A stretch of 64,000 bases of DNA from positions 43,628-107,627 of the forward strand of contig JACRFZ010000108.1 of the NCBI GenBank assembly GCA_016212515.1. Direction: 5' to 3'. The DNA is from Candidatus Melainabacteria bacterium (GTDB taxonomy: Bacteria > Cyanobacteriota > Vampirovibrionia > Obscuribacterales > Obscuribacteraceae). A model generated the notes under the pieces. That model searched no databases. It saw only the letters and a program-made list of their open reading frames with translations, and was not told the origin of the DNA. Below, piece after piece: positions 49,459 to 58,854 of the stretch. The translations under genes and the position numbers were made by a program. Numbering within the stretch: the stretch's first letter is position 1; each line of letters begins with the position of its first letter.

Positions 49459-51006
49459 CTACTGCCCTTTACGAACGAGCAAAGTCGAGGCCTTGTCTTC
49501 AGCGGCCACCGACCAGCGGCTATCCTGTTTGAGGGCCTGCACCAGAGAGCTTTCCTTCGGAAAAATCACCCAATCTCGCTCGAGCTTATCGAAACTCTCT
49601 TTCCAGCCAGGCCTGGTCTCGCAAATTTGCCCGTATTGTTGATAGAAGCGCTCGCCATAGAAGTCGGCCCGGTCATCGATATAAACTGGATAAGAAAGCT
49701 CATAAGAAAGAATGCCGCCCCAGTTATCCAGATTGAAGCCCTTCTCCGGCTTCAGTTTATGCTCCCTGATATATGTCAGCGTTTCCCGGGGCTGGCTTTC
49801 CGGATCGAAACCGGCACTCTGTTTGATCAGACCGCTAAAACCGCCCACAAGAATGACCAGACAATAAAGCAAGGGGAGAAAATGAAAATTGGAAAGCCCT
49901 TCCTGTTCATTGAACTCGGCGGTACTCTTGCGCATTGAGGCCAGGCGTTTGCCCAGCCAGGAAGTCTCAAGATAGGTAAAGGCAGCCGAACCATAAAGTT
50001 GGCCGAGCACAGGCAAAGCAATTATGGCGAAAAGCGAAATATTGCGCACCGCTCCCAGGGCCAGATGCCCAAAAGCCAGACACATAGCCAGGCTGGCCGC
50101 AGTAACCCGCCCTCTCAGATAAAAGCCGAACAACAAGCAGGCAAAGAGCAATTCCAAAAAGAAAGCGTGCAAGTTGTGCTTGAAATCGGGCGACTTGAAC
50201 TCATCAGTAACGGCAAGAATGGCCGTGCCGTGCAGGTACTCTTTGATGTATTGATAGAGTTCCATGCCGTAGGGATTGATAAAACTGACCAGCATAAGGG
50301 CCGCCAGCAAGCCGGCAAGCACAGGAATCTCCCTGGCGGAGCGCCGCCCCAAGAGCACACCGCCGATGGTGACACAAAGATATAGCCCGGTGATGGCAAA
50401 GGCAAACAAGAAGGCCGGATGGGTATTGACCCAGATGAGCATGGTAGGTAAAAGCCAGATGAATAGCCACTTCAAGCCCAGTCTGCCGCGGTAGTAATCT
50501 TCCAGGCGGGTGTAGAAAATATAAATGCCGAAGAAGGTAAACAAATGCGGACGCACCAACCAGTGATTGGCGGAAGCCAACAGGCCTATGATGGAAAAGA
50601 GCATGGCCGGCGCAAAGTGGCAGCCGAAGGAACGCATGCGCTGGTAGAGCGAAAGCACAAGAAAGGCAATGGCAAAGGCACAGACGCTGGCCAGCAAATT
50701 CAGCCCTCCCAGGGAAACCAGGCAGGCCATAAAGGCGTCGGAAAGCCATTCATAAGCAACCCAGGTCTTGCCGGGGAAGGTAAAAGAAAAAATGTCGCTG
50801 CGCGGAATCACATGCTTGTTGAGTATATGGAAACCGCTCACCAGGTGCCAACCGGTGGAACCATCGGAAAAAATGTAATTGGGGCGCATGAAAAGCAAAA
50901 GCTGACAGACCCCTACAAAGATCAGGTCTCCCACATTCGGTAGCGGACTGGCCTTGGCAGCAGCAACGGCCGGCTCTTCACTCGTAGCGGCTGGTGAATT
51001 TTCCAA
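49459..51006 (-). CDS. GT-C-like multi-spanning membrane protein, 515 aa
   Basis: About ten to eleven membrane helices are followed by a soluble C-terminal domain (about 400-515). The N-terminal loop after the first helix, 'DGSTGWHLVSGFHILNKHVIPRSDIFSFT', and the later KTWVAYEWLSD match the pattern of GT-C-fold, undecaprenyl- or dolichyl-linked-type transferase-like proteins, which carry an acidic residue in this loop. The sugar donor and acceptor are unknown. The start is TTG, three bases after the stop of the preceding gene. The pair forms an operon downstream of, and on the same strand as, GH38. Confidence 0.8.
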   Translation of the reverse strand: MENSPAATSEEPAVAAAKASPLPNVGDLIFVGVCQLLLFMRPNYIFSDGSTGWHLVSGFHILNKHVIPRSDIFSFTFPGKTWVAYEWLSDAFMACLVSLGGLNLLASVCAFAIAFLVLSLYQRMRSFGCHFAPAMLFSIIGLLASANHWLVRPHLFTFFGIYIFYTRLEDYYRGRLGLKWLFIWLLPTMLIWVNTHPAFLFAFAITGLYLCVTIGGVLLGRRSAREIPVLAGLLAALMLVSFINPYGMELYQYIKEYLHGTAILAVTDEFKSPDFKHNLHAFFLELLFACLLFGFYLRGRVTAASLAMCLAFGHLALGAVRNISLFAIIALPVLGQLYGSAAFTYLETSWLGKRLASMRKSTAEFNEQEGLSNFHFLPLLYCLVILVGGFSGLIKQSAGFDPESQPRETLTYIREHKLKPEKGFNLDNWGGILSYELSYPVYIDDRADFYGERFYQQYGQICETRPGWKESFDKLERDWVIFPKESSLVQALKQDSRWSVAAEDKASTLLVRKGQ

Positions 51007-51009
51007 GAC

Positions 51010-51948
51010 TTAGAACCCACTCGGAGTCTGACCTGTGGCCCGCATCATTTCTTCCTTGCTCTTGCGCTCCTTTTCTTCCAGAGCTCTTTCTCTAGCCCGC
51101 ATGGGACCTTCTCTCTCGTCTCTAATTTTGTTGATGAGGGTGAGTTTGCGACCTCGATAAGCCGCCAATTTGACTATATCTTCCTGCTCGAAACGCTTGG
51201 CGTTATTGTAGACAGCCAGATAGTCCTCTACCGTTTTGCACTTCTCCAGGCCGCGCTTGAGCGTTAACCTGGTCAGATCGACCATATTGTAGACTGCTAC
51301 TTTTGGGACCAGAGCCATCAACTCATCGGTAGTATTCTGGTCTTCAATCAAATCTTTCAGGGCTGTGTGAGACATGTTATCAAGCCCGATGGAATGAGCC
51401 TCCCGGGCAAAGAGCAGAGCGTCGGGCACATTGCTCACCAGGGTGTAAGCCTTTTGCATAGACACCTGCGCTACTTCCTGCACCGAGGCCTGATGAGCTT
51501 TATGGGCAATATCGATGAGAGCCTCGAAATCTTTGGTAGCGCCCACCAGACTATCGAGGGCAGCCTTGGAAATATCGAAACATTCACAATAACGAGCTTT
51601 TAGAGCCACGTTCAAGAGTTCGTCTGGAGTCTTGGCCAGGCTCAGACCTTTTTCGAGGCAGGCCCGCTTGGCCTTGGCCGCCGGGGCGCCATAACCATCA
51701 AGGGCGGAGACGATGGAGAGGCAAGCTGCCGTGTCACCGGCCTGGGCCGCTACTGACTCAACCTGGCTGGTAGCCTGGCTGAATTTCTTATTCTTGAAGC
51801 CCTTCACCGCCTTGGAAAGCTGCCCTTGCAATTCCACAGGCAAGTTGGAATCTGGATAGGGACTGCTCTTAGTAAGACCGGCCGGTGCCAGAACCATGGT
51901 AAATACGGCAGCCATGCTGAAAACTTTTAGCCTTTCCCCGCTGAACAC
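51010..51948 (-). CDS. Exported helical protein, 312 aa
   Basis: A GTG start lies behind AAGGAG (8-base gap), followed by a signal peptide ending near GLTKS. The mature protein is all-helical, with repeating short units (ATSQVESVAAQAGDTAACLS, LFAREAHSIGLDNMSHTAL, VYNNAKRFEQEDIVKL) like a degenerate alpha-alpha solenoid. The tail is charged and coiled-coil-like (REGPMRARERALEEKERKSKEE). No family is recognised. It is probably co-transcribed with the GT-C-like gene. Confidence 0.78.
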   Translation of the reverse strand: MFSGERLKVFSMAAVFTMVLAPAGLTKSSPYPDSNLPVELQGQLSKAVKGFKNKKFSQATSQVESVAAQAGDTAACLSIVSALDGYGAPAAKAKRACLEKGLSLAKTPDELLNVALKARYCECFDISKAALDSLVGATKDFEALIDIAHKAHQASVQEVAQVSMQKAYTLVSNVPDALLFAREAHSIGLDNMSHTALKDLIEDQNTTDELMALVPKVAVYNMVDLTRLTLKRGLEKCKTVEDYLAVYNNAKRFEQEDIVKLAAYRGRKLTLINKIRDEREGPMRARERALEEKERKSKEEMMRATGQTPSGF

Positions 51949-51988
51949 TGCTTGCTCTCCTTAATAAGCCCTTCTAGGGTCTTTAGAA

Positions 51989-54832
51989 TCATGCACCTTT
52001 TAGCTTCATTTTAATCGTCAAAAGCTCATAGCGCCCAAAACACACCGCCGCCAGGTACTGCCCCTTGCGTCCGGAAAGCACGGACAGTTCGCGGCCGGGC
52101 TTGAGAGATAGGTCGCAAAGGGCAGCACTCTCCACCTCAAAACCGAGACCGATATCAAGTTTCAAATCCTGCCCCGAAGAGTTGAGAAGACGCAAAACCA
52201 GACATTTATCAGGCCCGGCCTGATAAAAAGCCTGAAAACTAATGCGCCGGTCGGAAATTTCGAAGAGCGAGCGGTCCAGAAACTCCAGTCCGGCTGGTTC
52301 CGCACCCTCAGGCAGCCAAAAACCTCTCAGGTTGCCTTCATAAATTTCAGCCAGTTGCCTGGCCCCGGCATCGGGCTCATCGAGAGCGCCTGAACCGGTT
52401 TCTTCCGTCATAGAAGCGAGGGCCAGGGGCGCCCAGCCATAACTTACTTCCTGCGGGCCAAGACAGTTAGCCTCCGGGGTCATAAGACAAGGTCCGGCAC
52501 CGCCGCCCCGACTTAGCAACCTGACCCGAGACAAATTCCCTACGGCCCGCAAAATTGTGTAGGACACCTGTTTGGCAGCCTGACCGAATTCCGGCAAGCC
52601 GCTGTTGAAATAAACTTCCTCACCGCTATAAAAGAAGCGCTGACAGGGATAGCGGCTGCTCGGAGCTTCATGCCCGAGGGGCTGCAGGTCGGCCGTCTCT
52701 GCCACGGAATTGAGGACAGGGGCGGGGCAAGCTCTGCCTATAGAGCTGAAATGGTTCTCGCTCACTGCACCGGCAGCACTACCGGACTTATTGAAGACAA
52801 CTTCCAGACGATGTTCGCCCACTTTATTTTCAAACTCCGTATGGAAGAAAACTATGGGCAGGCAGGCTTTCAGGCTGACCGTCGTCTCAAGGCGGTGGTG
52901 TACAAGTTTGCGGCTGCGCTTGAAGAAAGCAGCCCTGGGGCTCTCCTCCCCCTCACCCTCTAAAAGCGGCAATTCACCCATTTGCTCCAGACCGTCGGGC
53001 AGATCGACTTCATAGGTGAGCCTGAGGGAAGCCAGAAGCGGTCCCTCCTGTCCCGGCTCAACCGCTACCAGCCTGGCAACTAGAGGTTTATCGCCGGGCA
53101 GCGGATCAAAATTATAGGTGTCGCCGCCATCGCCGCGATCGATGAAATGATGTCCAAGTTCAAAAACCCGACCGGCAAGCGCCCCAGCCCCCGGCAAGCA
53201 CCGCACCACTAGTGGTGCAGAGTCTGTCAGCGGTTCCTGCACGAACACTTCAAAATATTCGTTGCGCAGAAAAAGCCGGTCCGCTTCGGCAAAAAGCGCG
53301 CAACCTCTTTCCCCGGCCTCCATAAAAGTGCTGCCCAGGCTGAAGGGCTTGGGAGAAGCCAAAAGATAACCCTCTTCCACTTCCACTGCCTTGAAGGCCG
53401 GTACCCCGCCCAGACCGGCAAAAGCCTCCCGCAGCGGATAACGGGCCGTCACCTGGGTGAGCGGCATGCCGGGGCTCTCACCCGGCATGAGGGCCCGGCG
53501 CAGGAAGACCGGTTGCGGACAGGAAGAAGTTCCGCTGTTGAAATAAAATGCTCTCTGCCTGCCAAGCTCAGGATCTAGCAAATGGGGCAGACCTAGCCCA
53601 TGCTTGATTTCGCCAAGGGGTGCCAAGCCAAGAATTCGGCGCCCCAGTTCTTCCAGGCAGCGGCGCTCGACAGTATCAAGACCAGCATTTAGCGAGTCTG
53701 TCCTGCTCATCATTTCCCGATGCACCGAGTCGATGCTGCAACCGCAAATACTATCGTGGGGATGATTGAGAAGCAGTAGCTTCCAACTGTAATTAAGCTC
53801 ATCCAGGGGATAAGAGGAAAGGCCAAAGGCAGCCAGCGCTGCGCAAAGAGGCTCGGTCTGCTTGAGGAGACGATGCTCGGCCAGGCGATTGGCGCGCTTG
53901 AGATAAAGCCTGGTGGAGAGGACGCCGTCTAAAATATAGGCGCGCTCGTTGAAAAAGGCACAAGCGTTGTCTCTCAATTCATTTTCTATAAGACGAACAG
54001 GCTCATGCTGCAAGGCATCGCGCAGATGAGCAAGAAAGGAACCCAGGTCGCTTTCCTGCAATTCGACATGCAGTTCTTGCAAGCGCGGTTTCAATTTTTG
54101 CAATTGCCCTGAAAAATTCACAGGCGGCATGATGTGATCACCGCCGACCGGAACCAATGCCCCGCCTAAAGCTTCAATGTAGGAACCCTTCTTACCTTGC
54201 CCGGCGGATACAGGCTCGATGCCGTTCTTGCCTCTGCGCTGCCCGAGAAAGGCCAGCAAATAAGCTTCCATCTGTTCATCGCTCACACCGTCGAAGAAAG
54301 CCGTGTGATAGTAACCGGCATTCATCTGCAGGGCTAAAACCGATGAACCGTCTGGACTGCGCCACTGAAAGACCGGCTCATTCAGGGCCGGTACGCCCCG
54401 CCAGACCACGGCATTATCGATACCGAAGCCGCGCAGAATGCGGGGTAAATCCAGAGAGTGCCCGAAGGTATCCGGACAATAGCCAACCCGGGCCGAGCCG
54501 CCCAGTTCCTGGGCGCGACTCAGGCCCAGAGCCAGATTGCGCACCAGACTCTCACCACCGACAAGCAACTGATCGGCAAGCACAAACCAGGGACCGATGA
54601 AAAGCTTACCGGACAGATTGGCAGCCACGATTTCCTCTTGCAGGGCGGGAGAGACCTCCAGCACGTCGTCAATCAGGGAGGTCTGTCCGTCCAGCATAAA
54701 GCCGCGACACTCACCGTTTCTCACCACTTCCAGGGCCCGCTTCACCACCGTAGTCAATTCCAGACGATAGGCATTGAAGTTCCAATACCACTCTCTATCC
54801 CAGTGTGTATGCAGGTAGAAGAAGAGCTTCAT
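51989..54832 (-). CDS. Glycoside hydrolase family 38 alpha-mannosidase
   Basis: The enzyme cleaves alpha-mannosides with a zinc-assisted retaining mechanism. The N-terminal catalytic domain shows HTHWDREWYW (zinc ligands His10 and Asp12), the nucleophile region YCPDTFGHS with Asp121, and NHPHDSICGCSIDSVHREM with the third and fourth zinc-site residues. The C-terminal half is the usual beta-sandwich. At 947 aa it is close to E. coli MngB (about 877). There is no signal peptide, so it acts in the cytosol, presumably on imported or recycled mannose-containing sugars. AAGGA lies nine bases before the ATG. A TIM-barrel gene starts just upstream. Confidence 0.94.
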   Translation of the reverse strand: MKLFFYLHTHWDREWYWNFNAYRLELTTVVKRALEVVRNGECRGFMLDGQTSLIDDVLEVSPALQEEIVAANLSGKLFIGPWFVLADQLLVGGESLVRNLALGLSRAQELGGSARVGYCPDTFGHSLDLPRILRGFGIDNAVVWRGVPALNEPVFQWRSPDGSSVLALQMNAGYYHTAFFDGVSDEQMEAYLLAFLGQRRGKNGIEPVSAGQGKKGSYIEALGGALVPVGGDHIMPPVNFSGQLQKLKPRLQELHVELQESDLGSFLAHLRDALQHEPVRLIENELRDNACAFFNERAYILDGVLSTRLYLKRANRLAEHRLLKQTEPLCAALAAFGLSSYPLDELNYSWKLLLLNHPHDSICGCSIDSVHREMMSRTDSLNAGLDTVERRCLEELGRRILGLAPLGEIKHGLGLPHLLDPELGRQRAFYFNSGTSSCPQPVFLRRALMPGESPGMPLTQVTARYPLREAFAGLGGVPAFKAVEVEEGYLLASPKPFSLGSTFMEAGERGCALFAEADRLFLRNEYFEVFVQEPLTDSAPLVVRCLPGAGALAGRVFELGHHFIDRGDGGDTYNFDPLPGDKPLVARLVAVEPGQEGPLLASLRLTYEVDLPDGLEQMGELPLLEGEGEESPRAAFFKRSRKLVHHRLETTVSLKACLPIVFFHTEFENKVGEHRLEVVFNKSGSAAGAVSENHFSSIGRACPAPVLNSVAETADLQPLGHEAPSSRYPCQRFFYSGEEVYFNSGLPEFGQAAKQVSYTILRAVGNLSRVRLLSRGGGAGPCLMTPEANCLGPQEVSYGWAPLALASMTEETGSGALDEPDAGARQLAEIYEGNLRGFWLPEGAEPAGLEFLDRSLFEISDRRISFQAFYQAGPDKCLVLRLLNSSGQDLKLDIGLGFEVESAALCDLSLKPGRELSVLSGRKGQYLAAVCFGRYELLTIKMKLKGA

Positions 54833-54866
54833 GGCAGGAATCCTTCCGACAAGGCAGCTAAAAACG

Positions 54867-55745
54867 TCAGCCCTTCATAAGAGGGGCGAAATATTTTACG
54901 CCCTCTTCCAGACTCTCGGACAATTGCAACGGGTCATCGCTGAGGAATTCATCCTCGAACTGCATAGAGAGGGCCCCCTGGAAATCGTAGAGCTTGAGCA
55001 GTTCAATTACCTGACGGAAATCGACCTGCCCTTTGCCGGCGACGCGATAGCGCCACCAGAGCGGACCATACATGCCGCTGTCGCCGAGAATGGTACGGTT
55101 GATCTCCATATCGTGCGCCACCACATGCGATATCGCCTGCGCAAAATGCCCGATATTCTGCAAATAATCAATGCCCTGCCAGAGACAGTCTGCCGGCGAG
55201 TAGGAAAAGGAAAGCCCTTCGCAGCCGGCCAGCAGTTCCCGCCATTCTCCCGGCTCAAGCGGTCGCCACTTGCGCAACGACTGCCCGCGCATGGAAGGCG
55301 GTGCGGCAAGGCGCATTACCAGCTCCAGGGATGAGAGTTCTTCCAGTGCTTTTAGCTCAGCATATTGCGCCAGAAAAGCAGTGAGGAACTCTTCATCGGC
55401 TGCCGGTAACAGAGAAAAGCCCAGACGGGGACAACCCAGATTGCGCGCTACCACCGCCAGCTTTTGCAACATGGGCGAGAACTGCTTGACCGCCCGTTTG
55501 TCCAGAGGATCCAGGGCATAGTCAAGATTCAAGATAGAGAACTGCACCCCCAGCTTTTCGGCGTTCTCCGCCACGGAAGCGAAATAAGCCGCCTCCTTGT
55601 CATCCTGACTTTTCGCCCCCTTGCCGGTCTTCACCACGAAGGGAGCAAAAGAATATTCGACAGAGGCAATAGCATGGTGCGCCGCAAGCTCTACCGCCCC
55701 GTCGAGCCCGCAACCAAACCTGGTGGCATCAAAAGACAATTTCAT
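54867..55745 (-). CDS. Sugar-phosphate isomerase/epimerase-like TIM-barrel protein
   Basis: The AP-endonuclease-2/xylose-isomerase-like barrel is recognised from its pattern (MKLSFDATRFGCGLDGAVELA, FSILNLDYALDP, then HDMEINRTILGDSG and the late GALSMQFEDEF). It has Glu/His/Asp residues at the usual metal-site positions; the exact ligands cannot be fixed by eye. The length (292 aa) is typical. It lies 34 bases upstream of the GH38 gene on the same strand, so a joint role in processing mannose- or hexose-containing sugars is likely. The start is taken at the ATG; an in-frame GTG precedes it by two codons. Confidence 0.84.
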   Translation of the reverse strand: MKLSFDATRFGCGLDGAVELAAHHAIASVEYSFAPFVVKTGKGAKSQDDKEAAYFASVAENAEKLGVQFSILNLDYALDPLDKRAVKQFSPMLQKLAVVARNLGCPRLGFSLLPAADEEFLTAFLAQYAELKALEELSSLELVMRLAAPPSMRGQSLRKWRPLEPGEWRELLAGCEGLSFSYSPADCLWQGIDYLQNIGHFAQAISHVVAHDMEINRTILGDSGMYGPLWWRYRVAGKGQVDFRQVIELLKLYDFQGALSMQFEDEFLSDDPLQLSESLEEGVKYFAPLMKG

Positions 55746-55791
55746 CGCCACATATTAGCAAATTTGCCCGCACATAAAAAGACAAGAGCCA

Positions 55792-56508
55792 CTAAAGGCT
55801 GCGCAAATAATCACGCCTGACAGCCGGGTCGGGGATGTCATTGAAGTCCATGCGGGTCATGGTTTTGGCCATAAAACCTCCATGTCGCATAACGGAAATC
55901 GTCACAGGCGTATTGGGCGTGCCGACGATCAAGTCATAACACTCGTCCTTGCTCAAGCCATAAGTGGGCACCCCGTCTACGGCCACAATGATGTCATTTA
56001 CTTGCAGACCGGAATTCCAGGCCGGCGTACCTGGAAATACGCGATTGATGACCGGGGGCTTTTCGGACACCTTCAAGAACTTGACGCCGATGATGCCAAT
56101 AGAACGGTCGATCTTGTATTCGAATTTTTGAGGTCGATCTTCTGAGTCCACTGTGGCCCGCTGGCGCATCAGACGTTCGGCTTCCTGCCTGGCCTTGAGC
56201 CCGGCCTGCAGGGCGGCATCGTTTGCACGAGCGTTCAAGTCGAGCTTCTTGACCTTCTTTTTAGCGGGGGCAGGCGGCGGCTTCTGAATGCGATGTTCGA
56301 CCCCGCCTTTCAGCAAAGAGTTATTGATGCTCTCCTCCAGGGTGTCAAGCTTGGGCACGGCCGGTTTAAGCGGGGCATCTTCGGCCTGGGCATGCACCGC
56401 CGTGGAAGCAAAGGATACGAGCATGAGCCCGGCGCCAAGGGCCAAAGCCCGGCAGCGGGCCAGACCCGACCTATTTCTGCTTGTATTAACTGTTGCGGCT
56501 TCCGGCAT
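55792..56508 (-). CDS. Exported PDZ-domain protein, 238 aa
   Basis: A signal peptide (residues 17-40, ending VHAQA) is followed by a basic, Pro/Lys-rich linker with a helical segment. A C-terminal PDZ domain spans about residues 140-225 (RVFPGTPAWNSGLQVNDIIVAVDGVPTYGL, the carboxylate-binding-loop region IGIIGVKF before it). No protease domain is attached, so it probably acts as an adaptor or envelope substrate sensor. GGAGGG lies eight bases before the ATG. It is upstream of the sugar-processing pair on the same strand, 46 bases away. Confidence 0.9.
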   Translation of the reverse strand: MPEAATVNTSRNRSGLARCRALALGAGLMLVSFASTAVHAQAEDAPLKPAVPKLDTLEESINNSLLKGGVEHRIQKPPPAPAKKKVKKLDLNARANDAALQAGLKARQEAERLMRQRATVDSEDRPQKFEYKIDRSIGIIGVKFLKVSEKPPVINRVFPGTPAWNSGLQVNDIIVAVDGVPTYGLSKDECYDLIVGTPNTPVTISVMRHGGFMAKTMTRMDFNDIPDPAVRRDYLRSL

Positions 56509-56683
56509 TCCTGACCCTCCTTCTTCATCTAGCTTACCCTGGTTTTGTCAATCAGCCCATGGTATTTCCCCTGAGGAGCTTATGAAGGCTAGCTTAAGCC
56601 TGCAAGCGAGGCGCTTCTTTCATGTTAACCTGGCTGATGTTTAAATCTCAGTCCGCATCCGCGGACCTGTGGAGGTACTTTCC

Positions 56684-57622
56684 GTGAGTAAAGTAACAGT
56701 AGTTGGATCCGGTTTTGTGGGCGCCACAGTTGCCCAGCTCCTGGCTGACAAAGATATCGCCGATGTCTGCCTGGTAGACGTAATCGACGGTATGCCCCAG
56801 GGCAAGTCCCTTGACATGATGCAGGCTGCCGCCGTTCATGGCTTTGACCGTAAGCTTGTCGGTTCAAACGATTACGCTGACACCAAGGGCTCCGACATCG
56901 TCGTGATCACTGCCGGTATCGCCAGAAAACCGGGCATGTCCAGAGACGACCTGCTTAAGACCAATGCCAACATTGTTCAGACCGTCGCGAGAGAAACCGT
57001 CAAGCACTCACCCGATGCCATTTTCATCGTGGTCACCAATCCACTTGACGTCATGACCTACCTCACCTGGAAGACCACCAAATTGCCCGCTTCCCGCGTC
57101 ATCGGCATGGCCGGTGTACTCGACTCCGCTCGCTTCCAGACCTTCATCGCCATGGAAACCGGTTTCTCCGTACAAGACGTGCGCGCCATGGTTCTGGGCG
57201 GTCACGGCGACCTGATGGTGCCCCTCACCCGCTGCGCCACCGTCAACGGCGTACCGATCGCCAACTTCCTGTCTAAAGAAAAAATCGACGAAATGGTCAA
57301 GCGCACCCAGAACGGCGGCGCCGAAATCGTAGCCCTGCTCAAGTCCGGTAGCGCCTATTACGCCCCCGGTTCCTCAGTGGTACAGATGGTGGAAGCCATC
57401 CTCAAAGACCAGAATAGACTGCTGCCCTGCGCCGTTCTGGCTGATGGTGACTATGGTCTCAAGGACGTCTACATCGGCTTGCCCACAGTTCTGGGCAGAG
57501 AAGGCGTCAAGCGCATTGTGGAACTGAAACTGGAGAAAGAAGAAGCTGATCTCCTGAAGAAATCAGCCGATTCCATCAAAGAGAACATCGACTTGATGAA
57601 CAAGCTCCTGGTTGCAGTCTAA
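56684..57622 (+). CDS. mdh: Malate dehydrogenase (NAD)
   Basis: The enzyme interconverts malate and oxaloacetate in the TCA cycle. NAD binding is by GSGFVGATVAQLL (8-20). Substrate specificity for malate is set by the Arg in ARKPGMSRDDLL, and the catalytic His is in LGGHGDLMVP. The length (312 aa) is that of LDH-like MDH (MDH type 3). The start is GTG with GGAGGT ideally spaced upstream; the longer frame, starting five codons earlier, includes the ribosome-binding site. It stands as a single gene with a strong terminator. Confidence 0.96.
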   Translation: MSKVTVVGSGFVGATVAQLLADKDIADVCLVDVIDGMPQGKSLDMMQAAAVHGFDRKLVGSNDYADTKGSDIVVITAGIARKPGMSRDDLLKTNANIVQTVARETVKHSPDAIFIVVTNPLDVMTYLTWKTTKLPASRVIGMAGVLDSARFQTFIAMETGFSVQDVRAMVLGGHGDLMVPLTRCATVNGVPIANFLSKEKIDEMVKRTQNGGAEIVALLKSGSAYYAPGSSVVQMVEAILKDQNRLLPCAVLADGDYGLKDVYIGLPTVLGREGVKRIVELKLEKEEADLLKKSADSIKENIDLMNKLLVAV

Positions 57623-57670
57623 GCCAAGAGCGCCGGGGCCAGCAGGCTCCACCACAAAGGCGACTAAAGT

Positions 57671-57721
57671 AAAGCCCGGATTTGCAGCCCCTGGGGGTTA
57701 GTTTAAGCAAATCTGGGCTTT
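57671..57721 (+). terminator. Terminator after mdh
   Basis: AAAGCCCGGATTTGC (57671-57685) pairs with GCAAATCTGGGCTTT (57707-57721) over 15 bp with one G-U pair. The stem's 3' side ends in TTT(T). A second small C4/G4 hairpin fits in the loop. It is bidirectional in form. Confidence 0.85.
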
Positions 57722-57750
57722 TGCTAGCTTGACATATAAATAGGTATAAT
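57721..57750 (+). promoter_or_regulatory. Putative promoter of the lspA operon
   Basis: A consensus TATAAT (57745-57750) follows TTGCTA (57721-57726) at 18 bases. A consensus TTGACA (57729-57734) also occurs but only ten bases before TATAAT, too close to act with it. Transcription would start near 57757, 60 bases before the first gene. Confidence 0.5.
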
Positions 57751-57816
57751 ATCCCTGATTTCCTAAAATCACTCCTCTTTACTGCATACTGCAATTTTCG
57801 CCACGGAAGGTCCAAG

Positions 57817-58854
57817 GTGACACCAGATTTGATATCACGCCTGAGTCGCAAATATAAAGCTGCTCTTTTCCTCGCACTCTCATGTCAGATCGCCGTCTTA
57901 TCAAACGGGCACGCCTCAGCCGTTGCGCAAGACGGGCAAGTGGGTAAAAGCGATAAACTGGCCCAGGCCAGTGTGAGCACCGCACCAACCGGTGATTTCA
58001 GCTTCGATGATGATAAGAGCCACGAGACGGAACGCAAGGAAGTAGAAGAGTTTCTCAACAACCTTGAGACCATGTGGAATCGTCACGACATCGACGGCGT
58101 CATGGGCAATTATGCAGACGACTACGTCAACAACGACGGCATTGACAAAAACACCGTGCGCAAGTTGACGAGCGAATTCTGGAAGACCTATCCGGACGCC
58201 CATTCTTCTTCCGCCACCAAAAACATTCGCATCGATGGACTCTACGCCACCGTAGATTCCCGCGACCAGGCCACCGGCACCACCGCTAACGAATTTCAGT
58301 CCATCAAGAGTAAAGGCGAACTGCAGTCACTTTCGGAAGGCCGCCTGTACCTCAAAAAAATCAGCGGTCACTGGAAAATAATTGGCGATCGCATCGACTT
58401 TGAAAAGGTGAAAGTCTCCTTCGGTCTGGCCAAACAATTGAAAGCCAGCTTCACCGCTCCCGAACAAATTCGCTCGGGCAAGCAGTTTACAGCCCGTCTC
58501 GATGTTTCCCTGCCGCCCGGACTCAATGCCGTGGGTTCCATTGCCAATCAGCCCCTCAAGTACCCCCAGGTAGCCGCTTCCGACAACCCCAGAGTCTTTG
58601 AAGCCGGCTCCTCCCTTGAGCGCGTCATGAACGCCAACAATGAAAACTGCAATGAATTGCTCACCGCCCGGGTGCTCCTGACCAGCCCGACCAGAGACAA
58701 GGTACTGGGAGTCTCGGTTTTCACCAGAAGACTGAATGTGGTGCCCGAACCAAGACCGGAAAGCGTCATCGGCGATGCCACCGTAAAAGCCGATTCTGTA
58801 AAAGCCGATTCTGTAAAAGTCGATCCACCGAAAGCGGAAAATGAGCACAAATGA
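57817..58854 (+). CDS. Exported NTF2/SnoaL-like protein, 345 aa
   Basis: The signal region (about 15-35) is followed by an NTF2-like cone fold at about 70-195 (FLNNLETMWNRHDIDGVMGNYADDYVNNDGI, LYLKKISGHWKIIGDRI). This fold forms small ligand-binding or enzymatic pockets; no catalytic set is evident. A second beta-rich domain (about 205-310) and a tail with three VKxDs/P pentapeptides follow. The GTG start lies behind GGAAGG. It overlaps the start of lspA by 14 bases and heads that operon. Confidence 0.83.
   Translation: MTPDLISRLSRKYKAALFLALSCQIAVLSNGHASAVAQDGQVGKSDKLAQASVSTAPTGDFSFDDDKSHETERKEVEEFLNNLETMWNRHDIDGVMGNYADDYVNNDGIDKNTVRKLTSEFWKTYPDAHSSSATKNIRIDGLYATVDSRDQATGTTANEFQSIKSKGELQSLSEGRLYLKKISGHWKIIGDRIDFEKVKVSFGLAKQLKASFTAPEQIRSGKQFTARLDVSLPPGLNAVGSIANQPLKYPQVAASDNPRVFEAGSSLERVMNANNENCNELLTARVLLTSPTRDKVLGVSVFTRRLNVVPEPRPESVIGDATVKADSVKADSVKVDPPKAENEHK
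58783..58827. repeat. 15-base tandem repeat x 3 in the tail of the NTF2-like gene
   Basis: Two identical copies of GTAAAAGCCGATTCT (58783-58797, 58798-58812) and one variant (58813-58827) encode VKADS-VKADS-VKVDP. The unit length preserves the frame. Confidence 0.92.

Noticed and set aside
57729..57750. TTGACA and TATAAT read as one promoter
   Set aside because: Only ten bases separate the two boxes. TATAAT with TTGCTA at 18 bases is the better pair.
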